Positions 1 to 11,855 of a DNA stretch of 64,000 bases are shown piece by piece; position 1 is the stretch's first letter; every line of letters starts with the position of its first letter. Origin of the DNA: Bugulina stolonifera (taxonomy: Eukaryota; Bryozoa; Gymnolaemata; Cheilostomatida; Bugulidae); the NCBI GenBank assembly GCA_935421135.1, contig OW285194.1, forward strand, positions 2,068,501-2,132,500. The letters run 5' to 3'. The translations under genes were made by a program, and so were the position numbers. The notes under the pieces were generated by a model. That model did no database searches and was not told where the DNA came from. It worked only from the letters and a program-made list of their open reading frames with translations.

Positions 1-59
1 AGCCGGCCTCGTCACTGGCTAACTCTGCCTCTTTATCCAGATACTCTCCTAGCAGCTTT
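1..59 (-). pseudogene. partial claspin exon, second copy (runs off window)
   Basis: This is the start of a claspin exon, matching the exon at 10946-11119. After an acceptor ending ATACAG the minus strand reads KLLGEYLDKEAELASDEAG, against KLLGEYLDKEAELSGDEAG in the intact gene. The frame is open and the acceptor is kept. The rest of the exon lies beyond the left edge. Together with 1328-2039 it shows a second, partial, same-strand copy of claspin about 11 kb from the intact one. It is called a pseudogene because the next exon upstream is split by a transposon. Confidence 0.8.
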
Positions 60-398
60 CTGTATGAATACAGGATAAGTGAATAAATGCTGGGTATCTA
101 TAAAGGTGTGTGGCTAGGTAGGTCTGGGAGTGAGATATAATATGATACCACAGCACAGGTATAGCTCAGTTATACAATGTACATGTATGTATATGCTGTA
201 CATCAAGGGTATAAAATAGCATATTAAAGGAGACAGCAGCCTCAACTGAACCCTGCTCTCTAATCTGATACTCAACAGTACTATCATGTATGACCTGATG
301 TACAGTGAACAGGGTACTTCTCTCTTTCAACTAACTAACTCTAGAGCATAGCAGGCAGAGAAACTGGCCAATTGATCTCACACAGTGTATAGTAATAC

Positions 399-1298
399 TG
401 TGGTGAATCAGCCTCCGTGGTGATAGTCTCCCTTGGCTAACCACACTATTGACATTGTTCTCATATTTACTCATTCATGCACTGACATTATCCTATACAG
501 AGCCAGAGCCAATGGCTGTGATCCTATCCATATACTCTTATACATGCATGAACATTACTATTATTATAATCAACTACTTATGTATAGTGTGCTTTTATTA
601 TTGTTATTATTAACCAATCAGGTTATCGCAATTACGCGTGGTTTAACATTACTATGTATGCAATTATCCTCTCTTGCCTGATTATATATTCTAAGTTTTC
701 TTACTGTACACTTTTTGGACCGATGTCTTGAAACATGCCCATCTTTATATACTATCCATTTCGGACTATTGTAAGCACTTTTTGCGCAAGGCCGACCCTT
801 TTGGTGGCCAGCACATTTTCTGTATCTAATCAGTTGTTGATTGCGCTCTAATAAAGCAACATCTCCTAACTCAAACCTAGAGGCTTACTCTTGCAGGTGG
901 GTAGCTCCACCCACAGGTCTTCTTGACCTAATCGGCTCGAGTTCACTCCATACTCATATAAGCATCTCTTTTTACACTCCCTGTGAGTTTACATCTACGG
1001 GCTTTAGCCGATCCCGGATGCTATATGAATCTAGCGTCGGGCCTAAGTTCCTAGATTATCAGAACTTATTTCTACACTCCTTTGGAGTATAAACTCTACA
1101 GATCTACGTCGACCCTGGACTCTTAGATGAGTCTCAGCATCGGCCTACGTCAAGATACATAATTACAAGAGCACTAACTAACTGTTCACTCTTTATGTAA
1201 TGTGTGGAAGGTTACTTGGTCATCCTTTACCAACCTCCAAGCCCTTCCCATACCCGTGCCATATCGGCACTCGTGTGTAACACAGCTCAAAACATTAC
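399..1298. mobile_element. probable solo LTR of an LTR retrotransposon
   Basis: A roughly 900-bp block absent from the paralogous intron at 11398-11756. It begins TGTGGTGAATC and ends ATTAC(A), and is flanked by AATAC on both sides (394-398 and 1299-1303), as expected of a 4-5 bp target duplication. It contains an AATAAA-type signal near 850 and no long reading frame. TG...CA ends, a short duplication and no internal region suggest a solo LTR. The 3' edge is uncertain by one base. Confidence 0.55.
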
Positions 1299-1327
1299 AA
1301 TACATGTTATATAATACAATACTAACT

Positions 1328-2039
1328 CTCTCTTCGTCTGTCTCACTTTATGTCAGAGATGTGTGCAAGTTTTATTTTGGAAACTCAAGTTTCTATGGCC
1401 AACTCTTAGTTGTGACTCTTCAAGTTACAAGTCAATTCTTTCAGTGACAGATCAAAACTTTCAAGTTACGAGTTAAATATTTACATGTCCCCAGAAACTC
1501 AAGTTTTTGTCAAGTTCTCCAAGTTAACTACAAGCAAGTTTCAATTCAATTCTTTGCTTGTTTAACTCGAGTCTTTTTATAGAGTTATTGGGTTATTGTT
1601 TAGCTTGTGGTGAAATTTTTTTAGGAAATGGTGTTAGAAGTTCAAATTTCAAAGCAAAATGTTAGTTTTAGTGTAAAATGTCTTATAATTGTGGTTGTGG
1701 TTGGTGGTTATAACTGTGGTTATTTCTATTCATTACAATTCACAGCTGCCCAATGAAAACTCGAGTTATTGAATATTTCAACATAATGATGTGTGAGTTG
1801 AGAGTCTTTGATCATAGCCATAATTGAATTACAATTCAAGTTGCAAGTTTTTGACAGCTGTGTATTCAAGTTACGAGTCTTTATAATAAGCCATAAAATG
1901 TTGCTTGAATTAACTCGAGTGAGAGTCTTTAACTCGAGTGTGGCATCTCTGCTTTATGTAGAACTAGTTCCCTCTTAGCAGGTTCTTCTCTCCTCAACAC
2001 AGTGAGCTCTTCATTCCCCAACTTTACCTCTTCATCAGA
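1328..2039 (-). pseudogene. claspin exon, second copy, split by a hAT element
   Basis: Homologous to the intact claspin exon 11752-11855. Reading on the minus strand from 2039, the exon opens in frame with SDEEVKLGNEELTVL, has one extra codon (RREEPAK against KEEPAK) and continues to LVLHK. There a 598-bp hAT element (1354-1951) interrupts it. Translation into the element gives a few residues (AEMPHSS) and then TAA. The remaining exon end and its GTTAGT donor lie beyond the element at about 1322-1345. This copy therefore cannot make full-length claspin unless the element is removed. Confidence 0.8.
1354..1951. mobile_element. non-autonomous hAT transposon inside a claspin exon copy
   Basis: The element starts CAGAGATG and ends CATCTCTG, an 8-bp inverted repeat, and is flanked by a perfect 8-bp duplication CTTTATGT (1346-1353 and 1952-1959). 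The intact paralogue at about 11770 has CTTTATGT once, which confirms the insertion. The interior is rich in short direct motifs such as CAAGTTACGAGT and AACTCGAGT and has no transposase. The 8-bp duplication and CAG...CTG ends are typical of the hAT superfamily. Confidence 0.88.
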
Positions 2040-2290
2040 CTGTAAGTAGACATCAATGGAGGAGTTGTTACCTTACACTTCAATCTAACACTTGATGAGA
2101 GACTGATTGTAATGATACACTACATAGCTGTTAACAATAGAGAGTTATCTGCTTTATATAATCAGTGCTATAATATAGAAAAGACAACTCCAGAGAGGAA
2201 ACAAATAAAGCTACTGTGATTCATTCAAAACTCAAATTAAAACAGGAGACAACTCCAGAACTGCTAATAATAGCCAGTGTGGAATTACTC

Positions 2291-2681
2291 AAGGTGCATT
2301 TACATTACACCAACTCCAACACCAACTCCTGCTTTTTTGCCCAACTCCCGGCAAAGTTGGTGTAGTGTGAACACAAAAATCGGAGTTGGTGTTGAAGATG
2401 CCTATTGTCGTAGTTGGAGCAACTCAACAGTGCTACTCCAACAAGCTGGCGAGTACTGTCCAATCAGAAATCAATATTTTATTCATAGCTGATTGATGAT
2501 GATTGATTGATTGATGATAAACCTATTATGATTGATGATAAAGCTTGTACAATGTACACCTGTACAGGCATGTTTTGTTGTTGTGAATGTTGGTGGTTTA
2601 TTATATTGGTGGTCAACAACTAGTTGGCATAGTGTAAGCACATAGTTGGAGGTGGAAGTTGGAGTAGTGTAAACACACTTT
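2291..2681. mobile_element. small inverted-repeat (MITE-like) element
   Basis: A block of about 390 bp absent from the paralogous intron near 12135. Ends are AAGGTGCATTTACA and, on the other strand, AAAGTGTGTTTACA, followed inward on both sides by TCCAAC motifs. It has no coding capacity. The ends resemble those of the neighbouring element at 2836-3473, so the two probably belong to one family. The target duplication is not clear. Confidence 0.65.
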
Positions 2682-2835
2682 TGGGTTCCAATATACTACA
2701 TGGTACTAAGTAGGGTGTTAGATACAATCATGTAATTAGTGGACTAAGAGCTAGGAGAGGGGTAATAGTAACCCCACTTGTATACAATACAGTTACAGTA
2801 CAGTAGCAGTTCCAGCAATCAGGCCTTTACTATCT

Positions 2836-3473
2836 AAAGGTGCGTTTACACTGCAGGTTGCATGCAACTCCGACTGCAACGAAGCTGCAACCAGTTGCAC
2901 GCAAGTTGCAGTTGGAGTTGCATTACCAACTCAGACCCTGATACGTGCGTTTACACTGCTGCAACTCAATAAAAACTATCTGGGGGGGGGGGGGGGGGAC
3001 AAATTTTACAGCCAATAAAAACACGAGTATGTCTACATGCGCAGTATTACTACGATACCATTTCCTGTCAAACGCGCCCTTCACTCCTACTCTCCTTGCA
3101 CCCTTTTTGGCAAGGGAAATATTATTATTTACGCTAACTAAACAAAAGAGATAGTTGGGACTGTTTTTTCACATCCATTTTTTCCACAAACAAAACCCGA
3201 TACCAATTCTGTTGTAGGCTACATGAACTCAAAAATTTCCGAAACGCACTCGCACATTTGTTGTTTCATTGGGTGTAGCTTTTAGCCACGTCCTCCGACC
3301 TGTCGGTTCAACCCGGCACTGCTACATCGCCGCACCTCAGACTCCGATCCCCTTGCAACTGCAGACTCCAACAACGATTCATGTTCACACTACCCAGACT
3401 CGGGCATTGCAACCTCAGACTGGTTGCATCAGCAAAAATTGCAGAAAAAATTGCAGCAGTGTAAACGCACTTT
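2836..3473. mobile_element. MITE-like element with GTGCGTTTACACTGC ends
   Basis: Starts AAAGGTGCGTTTACACTGC and ends GCAGTGTAAACGCACTTT, a near-perfect inverted repeat. A second inward copy of the end motif at 2945 suggests a nested or rearranged element. It contains a 17-base G run near 2982-2998. Homology with the intact claspin intron stops at its left edge (about 2835). No transposase is visible. Superfamily is not certain; the flanking TAA/TTA would suit PIF/Harbinger. Confidence 0.65.
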
Positions 3474-3630
3474 AACAGCCCATTATTCTGGATCACATCT
3501 GTTACCTACATTGCACTTCAGGTGTAGGGGTTTCAAACTGCTTATTCTAACACTGACAAATACTTGCAGTCTGACTTGTAGGCCTATAAGGTGATCACTG
3601 AAAAGTAGAACACTCATGATCAATGAAAGA

Positions 3631-3768
3631 AAGGGGGCGCCCCTATTGAATAACAGTGTGCAGTAAGGGGATGCCTCTATTGAATAACAGTGTGCAGTAA
3701 GAGGGTGCCTCTATTGAATAACAGTGTACAGTAAGGGGATGCCTCTATTGAATAACAGTGTGCAGTAC
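3631..3768. repeat. 34-bp tandem repeat, 4 copies
   Basis: Four copies of a unit containing CTATTGAATAACAGTGTGCA separated by G-rich linkers. The copies differ by a few bases. The surrounding 3474-4100 shows nothing else that I can assign. Confidence 0.9.
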
Positions 3769-4102
3769 AAGGATTGTGAATATTAGTTGGGTACTAGAAA
3801 TCATGAGCTGATGCTTTAAAAGTTTATTATATCTGTGTAGATGTGAATAGGTGTACCTTTCTGCAAAGGTTGGAGTAATTATTTTAAAAATTGTTGTTCA
3901 ACTGTACATATTTAGGAGAGATCAAACTATCTGTGTAGAGCATATTTGTAGTTTTAGAATAATGTGCAGTTTGTCTAGGTTGAGTATCTATACTTGGGTG
4001 TAATGCTGCTTTAAAGCAAGTGCACTTTCAAAGCACTCAAACTTGATTGACAGATGGATCTGTGACAACCCTGGCCCAAAGAAATGTCAGAGCGGCTAAG
4101 CT

Positions 4103-5112
4103 GTCATAAATGTGTGATTTGCCCACTTTTTTATAATATTACTGTTCTCAGACAACAAAGCTGTTTTGTAATTAGTTGTGGTCACTTTGCTATGTTATGA
4201 TACTGCAAGCCTACATAGCACGCTTTGTTTTGTTTACATTGTTTTACATGTTGAAGCTGCTGTTTTGCTATCATAGCTTTATCAACCATATAATCTGATG
4301 CACAGTGTTTTCTAACGAGTTTATTATAATTGTCTTACAACCTGAGCAGTACAAATAAACTTCAGGATATATGTCTCTTAAAATATTGCCATAGAACAAA
4401 TTCATGACATGACGCTGTGAGTAGGGTGGCAATAAGAAAAGAATATTTTTCGGAGAGACATTGACTAAACAATATTCTGTGACACTTGGATGACAGTCTC
4501 AACTCGATACTTTGAATATGGCTACTGCTGGAGGATCAAGTATGTCACAATTGGACTTTTCAAATGCGCAGGAAACTTGGCCTGCTTGGATTAAATGATT
4601 CGACCGTTATACAAAAGCTACCGGATTGGACGAGAAAAGCGCACAGAAGCAAGTTGACACGCTGATATGGTGCACGGGAGAGGAAGCTGAGACTGTATAC
4701 AGTTAACTTGAGATAGAAACTCCAACAAATGAACAAGTTACTGCTGATGCTCAGGTATTATATAAAATAACTGTTGCGGCATTAAAAGAATATTTCAATC
4801 CCACCAGCAACACCTTACACTATTCAATTCTACTGAGCAATCGTGATCAGAGTACAAATGAGACCAACGAAGAATTCATCAGAGGTGTGTATGAACTGAC
4901 GGCAAAATGTGGACTGGAAAATGCTCAGAAAGAAAATATGATCAAGATCAGACTGTTGGCAGACATGAAAGATAGAGCATAATCGCGACAGCTACAAATA
5001 GACAATACGGTAACACAGGAAGATATTAAAAAGCAAATGCGTGCGAAAGAGATCTCAGATTATCAGCATAAATGATAATCAGAAAAAAAGTGGGCAAATC
5101 ACACATTTATGA
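4103..5112. mobile_element. 1-kb inverted-repeat element containing a gag fragment
   Basis: Bounded by a perfect 30-bp inverted repeat (4103-4132 and 5083-5112; inner motif GTGTGATTTGCCCACTTTT). Between the repeats lies the decayed gag fragment at 4519-5075. No target duplication was identified. It could be a DNA element that carries retrotransposon sequence, or a rearranged retrotransposon. Confidence 0.55.
4519..5075 (+). pseudogene. decayed LTR-retrotransposon gag fragment
   Basis: The plus frame from ATG 4519 reads a Gag-like sequence: a QETWPAWI motif, then FDRYTKATGLDEKSAQKQVD, later LKEYFNP, and NETNEEFIRGVYELTAKC further on. This is the pattern of Ty3/Gypsy-type gag proteins. In-frame stops at about codons 26, 62 and 155 show it is dead. 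No zinc knuckle, protease or reverse transcriptase follows. Confidence 0.7.
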
Positions 5113-5995
5113 CGTAAGCCATAGCCCATAGTCAATTTACTATCTACGTGGATGATCATGCCATTTGCACAGCCATTATTCAGCAATTATCTGGAAAAAA
5201 CTGTTCCTAAACATGTTTTTTTTGACTCATTTTTATTTATCTTTTCAGATTTTGGTTGGTCACAGACATTTATGTAGAGCCTGTGTAACCAGCCTTGTTG
5301 TCTATCTCTGGCTATATTGGGTAATAATGGTCTACTATATAAGGGTACGCAATATATACTAATGCACTGTTAGAATTGAAATATTTAAAATTGGTACACT
5401 TCTAATTATGGGTGCAACCAAATTAGTTGTTGGTTTCGGGTCACTGCAAGCCTTCCATATGGAGTCCAAGACATTTCTCATGGAATATCTAGTCTAGAAG
5501 CCCTCAAAATGACTAACTTTGCTAAAGTATCAGTTTTCCCATTGATTCCTCAGGTGGTCATTGGGGATTGTACTGATCTTGCTGAAGCGTATTTTATGAA
5601 TTAACCAGAGGCAGCTAAGACATCAAAGAGTGATCATTGCTGTGTGCATATAAAGTGAGAGTCTCCTATCATACCCAGAGACTTGAGAGGTGTTACTTTC
5701 TGATTGGTCAACACCAATGTGCTTCCTGTCACTGGTATGAGATGTAGTGAACTGATGATGTAAACTCTGTATGTTTATATTATTTATAGAGGATGTCATC
5801 TGATAGTGATTAGCGTGTATAATCTACAGCTGTGCTGAGGCCGCCCCTCCTTATAACAAGGTATGTTGTTTGCATATCAGTAGGTACTTAGGAGTTGTCT
5901 CCACATGACCAGTGTGTCCTACATCAATCTACTCTTCAATATTCAATACTAGTATTCATCGCTCCAATATCACAGAATCAGATATCCAATGGAAA
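5113..5995. other. intergenic, nothing recognised
   Basis: AT-rich sequence with short chance open frames only. I see no exon with usable splice sites, no RNA gene and no tandem repeat here. Confidence 0.6.
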
Positions 5996-5997
5996 TA

Positions 5998-6440
5998 CAG
6001 TGGAACTTGCTTAATTCAAACTCCAAGGGACCACCATAATTGGTTTGAATTAGACCGAGTTTGAATTATGTGATTCCTTCACTTTATATAATGACATCCA
6101 TCACATGTACAGGGCAACAGTATAAAAACGCATTTAGCTAAGGAAACGCAAAACGATTAGTGGGTTTTCCCAGCTTAGTTTGAGCAGAAACATGTTGCTG
6201 TAGTAACCACTAATAACTACTAACTACTAGCAACGATTAATAGGTAACTAATGATGACTGTGAGAGTGTTGTCATTGATTAGGCTATAGTGTGACCCTAA
6301 GCCACATTAAGTTTGAATTACAGATGGTAAGTTTGAATTATTTGAAGCAATTTATATAGTGCTCAGCAGGGACTAAGGCTAATAGTTTGAACTAACCAAG
6401 TTTTTGAATTATCCAAGGTTGAATTAAGCCAGTTCCACCG
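5998..6440. mobile_element. Tc1/mariner-type (pogo/Tigger-like) MITE, copy 1
   Basis: Starts CAGTGGAACTTGCTTAATTC and ends with the inverted equivalent GAATTAAGCCAGTTCCACCG, flanked by TA on each side. Interior motifs such as GTTTGAATTA recur near both ends. A second copy sits in a claspin intron at 9284-9696. There is no transposase. CAGTGGAAC ends with a TA duplication fit pogo/Tigger-like families. Confidence 0.82.
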
Positions 6441-6489
6441 TACTTCATAGACATGTTTGCCTATATGTAGATCCTGGGGTCACAAGTTA

Positions 6490-7025
6490 AGTTTTACACG
6501 CATGATGTGACCTACTTACCATATATACAATGTGACCTATTTATCATATATACATGATGTGACCTACTTAATATACATGATTTGACCTACTTACTATATA
6601 CATGATGTGACCTACTTACTATATACATGATGTGACCTACTTACTATATACATGATGTGACCTACTTAATATATACATGATGTGACCTACTTACTATATA
6701 CATGATGTGACCCACTTACTATATACATGATGTGACCTACTTACTAATACTTGATGTGACCTACATACTATATACATGATGTGACCTACTAACTATATAG
6801 GCCTACATGCTGTGACCTACTTAGTATATACATGATGTGACCTACTTACTAATACTTGATGTGACCTACATACTATATACATGATGTGACCTACTAACTA
6901 TATACATGCTGTGACCTACTTAGTATATACATGATGTGACCTACATACTATATACATGATGTGACCTACTTACCATATACATGATGTGACCTACTTACTA
7001 TATAGTTACATGGTGTGACCTAGTT
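6490..7025. repeat. 25-bp minisatellite (about 20 copies)
   Basis: Unit consists of ATACATGATGTGACCTACTT plus ACTAT, with small variants (ACATACTA, ACTAATACTTG). It is intergenic, downstream of claspin. Confidence 0.92.
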
Positions 7026-7030
7026 ATCAT

Positions 7031-7563
7031 AAGCATGGTGTACTGTACTTTTAGCCTTCACAGAGATATGGTATACAACCTCTCACACAGCACTAGCACT
7101 ACACACACAGTACTGTGCACACAGAGACAGGATATGACAGAGTTATACCTGCATGACTTCTGATCTATTCATATGTTTGACATTAGTTTATATCTAGTTT
7201 TATTATAATATATTACGTAATATACAATTATATATTGTTGTATGACTATATTACATGTACTATAGCCTAGTTATGTTATATTACTAATCAATCATCCAAT
7301 CACTATAACTGTACAGCACAAAGTTCTATAAGCTAGACCTGGACATTCTAAATATAATATTTTGTATTAATTTATTGTTATTTACAATTTTTGACTGTGA
7401 TTATGTACAGATAGATTGCTAGCATTTTTAGATTCCAATACATTATTTATGCTACATTATAAGCAGAAATTATTGTATTTGTTGATAATAACTCAAACAT
7501 AGCTGACTAACTACGCTTAGAGCTGTGTTATCAGACCTCACCTTATCTTGTACTATGTACACA
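7031..7563. other. intergenic, nothing recognised
   Basis: AT-rich DNA between two minisatellites. No supported gene or element was seen. Confidence 0.5.
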
Positions 7564-8162
7564 CCGTGTTACTCTAATAGTCCTACTATAAGTAGTAACA
7601 TCACAACTACTACTACTACACTGTTGATAGTATACAGATCTAATAGTCCTACTATAAGTAGTAACACCACAACTACTACTACTACACTGTTGATAGTATA
7701 CAGATCTAATAGTCCTACTATAAGTAGTAACACCACAACTACTACTACTACACTGTTGATAGTATACAGATCTAATAGTCCTACTATAAGTAGTAACATC
7801 ACAACTACTACTACTACACTGTTGATAGTATACAGATCTAATAGTCCTACTATAAGTAGTAACACCACAACTACTACTACTACACTGTTGATAGTATACA
7901 GATCTAATAGTCCTACTATAAGTAGTAACACCACAACTACTACTACTCTGTTGATAGTATACAGATCTAATAGTCCTACTATAAGTAGTAACATCACAAC
8001 TACTACTACTACACTGTTGATAGTATACAGATCTAATAGTCCTACTATAAGTAGTAACACCACAACTACTACTACTACACTGTTGATAGTATACAGATCT
8101 AATAGTCCTACTATAAGTAGTAACATCACAACTACTACTACTACACTGTTGATAGTATACAG
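7564..8162. repeat. 66-bp minisatellite, 9 copies, downstream of claspin
   Basis: Nine near-identical 66-bp units (one of 63 bp) containing TCTAATAGTCCTACTATAAG and CACTGTTGATAGTATACAGA. Because 66 is a multiple of three the array is open in two opposite frames. That is a property of the repeat and not evidence of a gene. The array ends about 190 bp past the claspin stop codon. Confidence 0.95.
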
Positions 8163-8352
8163 AGTTTTATATAATCTGTTGAATTTATTGGAATATGATG
8201 TAAAACTATATACATGTACTATAATTATAATAGAGTAGTATAATTGTTACCCATAAAATAAATATTCAATAAAAATATGATATTATATGTATATACATAA
8301 TTAGAAAAAGGTCTGAAGTGGTGTGATGAAGTGAGTTCTTTGGATGAAAGGG

Positions 8353-11300
8353 TCAGGTTGTCTTCTTCCACATCTAAAATATGAAACATGTACAGCATAT
8401 TAATTAGGAGAGGAGAAGTAGACCACTGTGAGTTAGCCTGTGGTTCTATTGGGGTACAGCAAGCCGGACAGTACTGATACATTATCTGACATGGAGATCA
8501 TAGGGTACAGATAGACTGTAGTAGACTATATAATACTTGCACTAAGTACTGGTCGAGCAGAGCTTACAACAGAATGAGTCATTACTGGGTCAATAATTCC
8601 AACGATTGGGCAATTTTACAATTTAAAAACACAAGTAGTAGAGTATACAACCATTGTGACAAACTAACCATTTCCTGTTGACTCTCTGCATCCTCTTTGC
8701 TGATTGGACGAAACAGAAGATTCCGACTGCTAATTGGTCCACTCTGCTCAGATTTAATATTCTTGTGTAATTCTTTGAATCTTTGCAAATACTTTTGACT
8801 CTTTCCCAAAATATAGCCTGGTTTCTGTGACAAAGGTAACGCAGGTAAATATAATAGTACATAGTAAGTACGCACAGGTAAATTTAATACATAGTAAGTA
8901 GACATACTGTAGGTAGACACGATATGCATAGTTAAGTCTATAGACAAACCTTCCTCTTGGAGCTCAGGTTTAAGTTGAATGTATTCTGATGAGTGGAGTT
9001 GTGAGATGGAGCAGAAGTGGATCCAGCAATAGTACCAGCAGTGGTGGATCCAGAAGGAGTGGTATCTACGAACACACACACGTATAATGATATAACAGCA
9101 ACCTTTTTATAAGTACATTGTATGTCTAGAACACTGCTTCCATATGCATTCATAAGAAGAGATTTAACATGACAGGTAAAGAGACTCAAGTACTTGATAC
9201 TTACTTGAGAGTTGAGACTGTGATTCATCAAGTTCTTTCTCGACTCTCTTGTCCTGGAGGTAGAAATAGAAGGTAGAGGAATACAGTGGAACTTGCTTAA
9301 TTCAAACTCCAAGGGACCACCATAATTGGTTTGAATTATGCCGAGTTTGAATTATGTGAGCCTTTCATTTTATATAATGACATGCATCACATGTACAGGA
9401 CAACAGTATAAAAACGCATTTAGCTAAGGAACAGTAAAGCAATTAGTGGGTTTTCCCAGCTTAGCTTGAGCAGAAACATATTGCAGTAGTAACTACTAAT
9501 AACTACTAACTACTAGCAATGATTATTAGGTGACTAATGCTGGCTGTGATAGTATTATCATTGACTATAGTGTGAGTATAAGATGCATGAAGTTTGAATT
9601 ACAGATGGTAAGTTTGAATTATTTTAAGTCAAGGCCAATAGTTTGAACTAATCAAGTTTTTGAATTATCCAAGGTTGAATTAAGCAAGTTCCACTGTACA
9701 TCATAATAATATTACCAATAGCCAATACAACAGGCCACAACTAAAGGTGGAACAATGTTTACATACAGTGAGTGAGAGCATTACAGTTTATTAGTAACTT
9801 ATACTGAGTGTTTCAATGTGTAGGTAAATGTTAGATTATTAGATACAACTGCATCATATGGTAGAGTATGGAGGGCAGGGAGTGTAAATACTAATAAAAT
9901 ACAAACCCTCTGCTCTTTGAGCCAAGCCTCTCTTTCAAGTCTCTCCTTTTCAAGACGTTCGTGAAGATGTTTGACTTCAGGGTCTGTGGTTAGTTCACTG
10001 TCTGACAGTCCATCGTCCGAGTAGGCAGTCTCGTTGGCTACTGAGCTGTACTCTGGAAGTACGTATTTCAGTTTATATCAATGTAATAAATAGAGAGTGG
10101 CTACTGTACAACAAGTATAACTATACACCCAAGAATATGATTAATATTCATCACTACACAGTACACTAACTGTAATGAGCACTAACTGCATAACACACAA
10201 TAAAGAGAGTAACTGTAAACCCTATAAATACTGCATAGCCTTCTGGCTCTGAGCAGAAAGTACCCACGACTCTCCATTGGTCTGTCACCATAAACATGGT
10301 AAGTAGAAGACACACATCAGTAACCTTTTACTATAAAACATATTTACAATTGATACCCGTCAACTTGGCGAGTGAACTCAGCAAATTGATTACGGATCTA
10401 TGATACATGGATAGCAATAGTCAAAGGATATTCAACGTTCCATATAATAAGCTATAATATGTAAATAGTAAATACATGTAATTACAATGTACATGTACAT
10501 GTACATGTACATGTACAAGTTCACAACTACAAGTTCACAACTACTGTATACCTCAAATAACAAGCCACATACCGACATGTCTCCATCTGAACTTTCTCTG
10601 CCTCCTGGAGTCAGAGTGAAGGTCGCCGTCTGGTAACAGCATCTCCTTCATCAGCATCAGCTCTCTGGCATCATCGTCTAGACGCTGCTTGCTGTGAGAG
10701 TAAACAGATGGTGAGAGCCCTTACAAATGCATCTAAGTGTGCTGATACAAAAACAATCTTATATACACTAGCAAAGTGTACCATCTGCTGAATAAATGAA
10801 GATAAATCGGGGCATAAACAAGAGAATCGGAAAGGAAAATAACCAAAAACTATAACGTAATTCATTATAGCCTCTGAATGTACAAATAGTTGACTGACAA
10901 CACGGGTGCGCTAGACCATCCACCCGTATATATGTAAATACTTACGCATGGGCCTTGGCTATCTCAGAGCGCAGCTGTTCCTCCTTGCCCAGGTAGTCTA
11001 GGTCTCCCTGCTCTAGTTCCAGCACATCACCTTCCTCTCCGAGGTCAAGGTCTTCATCTGAGCCGGCCTCATCACCGGATAACTCCGCCTCTTTATCCAG
11101 ATACTCTCCCAGCAGTTTCCTGTGTAGATACAAAGTGAGTATATGCTGGGTATATACAAAGGTATGTGACAAGGTAGGGCTGGATGTGAATTATAATATG
11201 ATACCACAGCACAGGCATAGCTCAGTTATACAATGCATGTATATGCTGTACACCAAAGGTATAAAATAGCATATTAAAGGAGACAGCAGCCTCAACTGAA

Positions 11301-11855
11301 CCCTGCTCTCTAATCTGATACTCAACAGTACTATCATGTATGACCTGATGTACAGTGAACAGGGTACTTCTCTCTTTCAACTAACTAACTCTAGAGCATA
11401 GTAATACATGTTATATGATATAACACTAACTGATTGTATAGTAATACATGTTATATGATATAATACTAACTGATTGTATAGTAATACATGTTATATAATA
11501 TAATACTAACTGATTGTATAGTAATACATGATAATATGATATAATACTAACTGATTGTATAGTAATACATGTTATATGATATAATACTAACTGATTGTAT
11601 AGTAATACATGTTATATGATATAATACTAACTGATTGTATAGTAATACATGATATATGATATAATTCTAACTGATTGTATAGTAATAAATGTTATATGAT
11701 ATAATACTAACTCATTGTATAGTAATACATGTTATATGATATAATACTAACTCTCTCTTTGTCTGTCTCACTTTATGTAGAACTAGTTCCCTCTTCGCAG
11801 GTTCCTCTTTCAACACAGTGAGCTCTTCATTCTCCAACCCTACCTCTTCATCAGA
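8353..11855 (-). CDS. CLSPN: claspin C-terminal exons (conserved block)
   Basis: Exon 11752-11855 ends KVRQTKRE, 10946-11119 gives KLLGEYLDKEAELSGDEAGS, and 10573-10691 gives KQRLDDDARELMLMKEMLLP, then DGDLHSD and RKFRWRHVG. Exon 9907-10052 gives LEKERLEREAWLKEQR. This order is that of vertebrate claspin (LRKYLEDEAEVSGSDVGS, YLADGDLHSDG, RKFRWKNIDD, KERIEREQWLRDM). Exon 8669-8824 contains SSRNLLFRPIS, equivalent to vertebrate NSRNFVFHTLS. The last exon adds MWKKTT and TGA. Confidence 0.92.

Noticed and set aside
7525..8238. Long frames on both strands (SNSPTISSN and VVVVVLLLIVG repeats)
   Set aside because: The 66-bp array is open on both strands because its period is a multiple of three.
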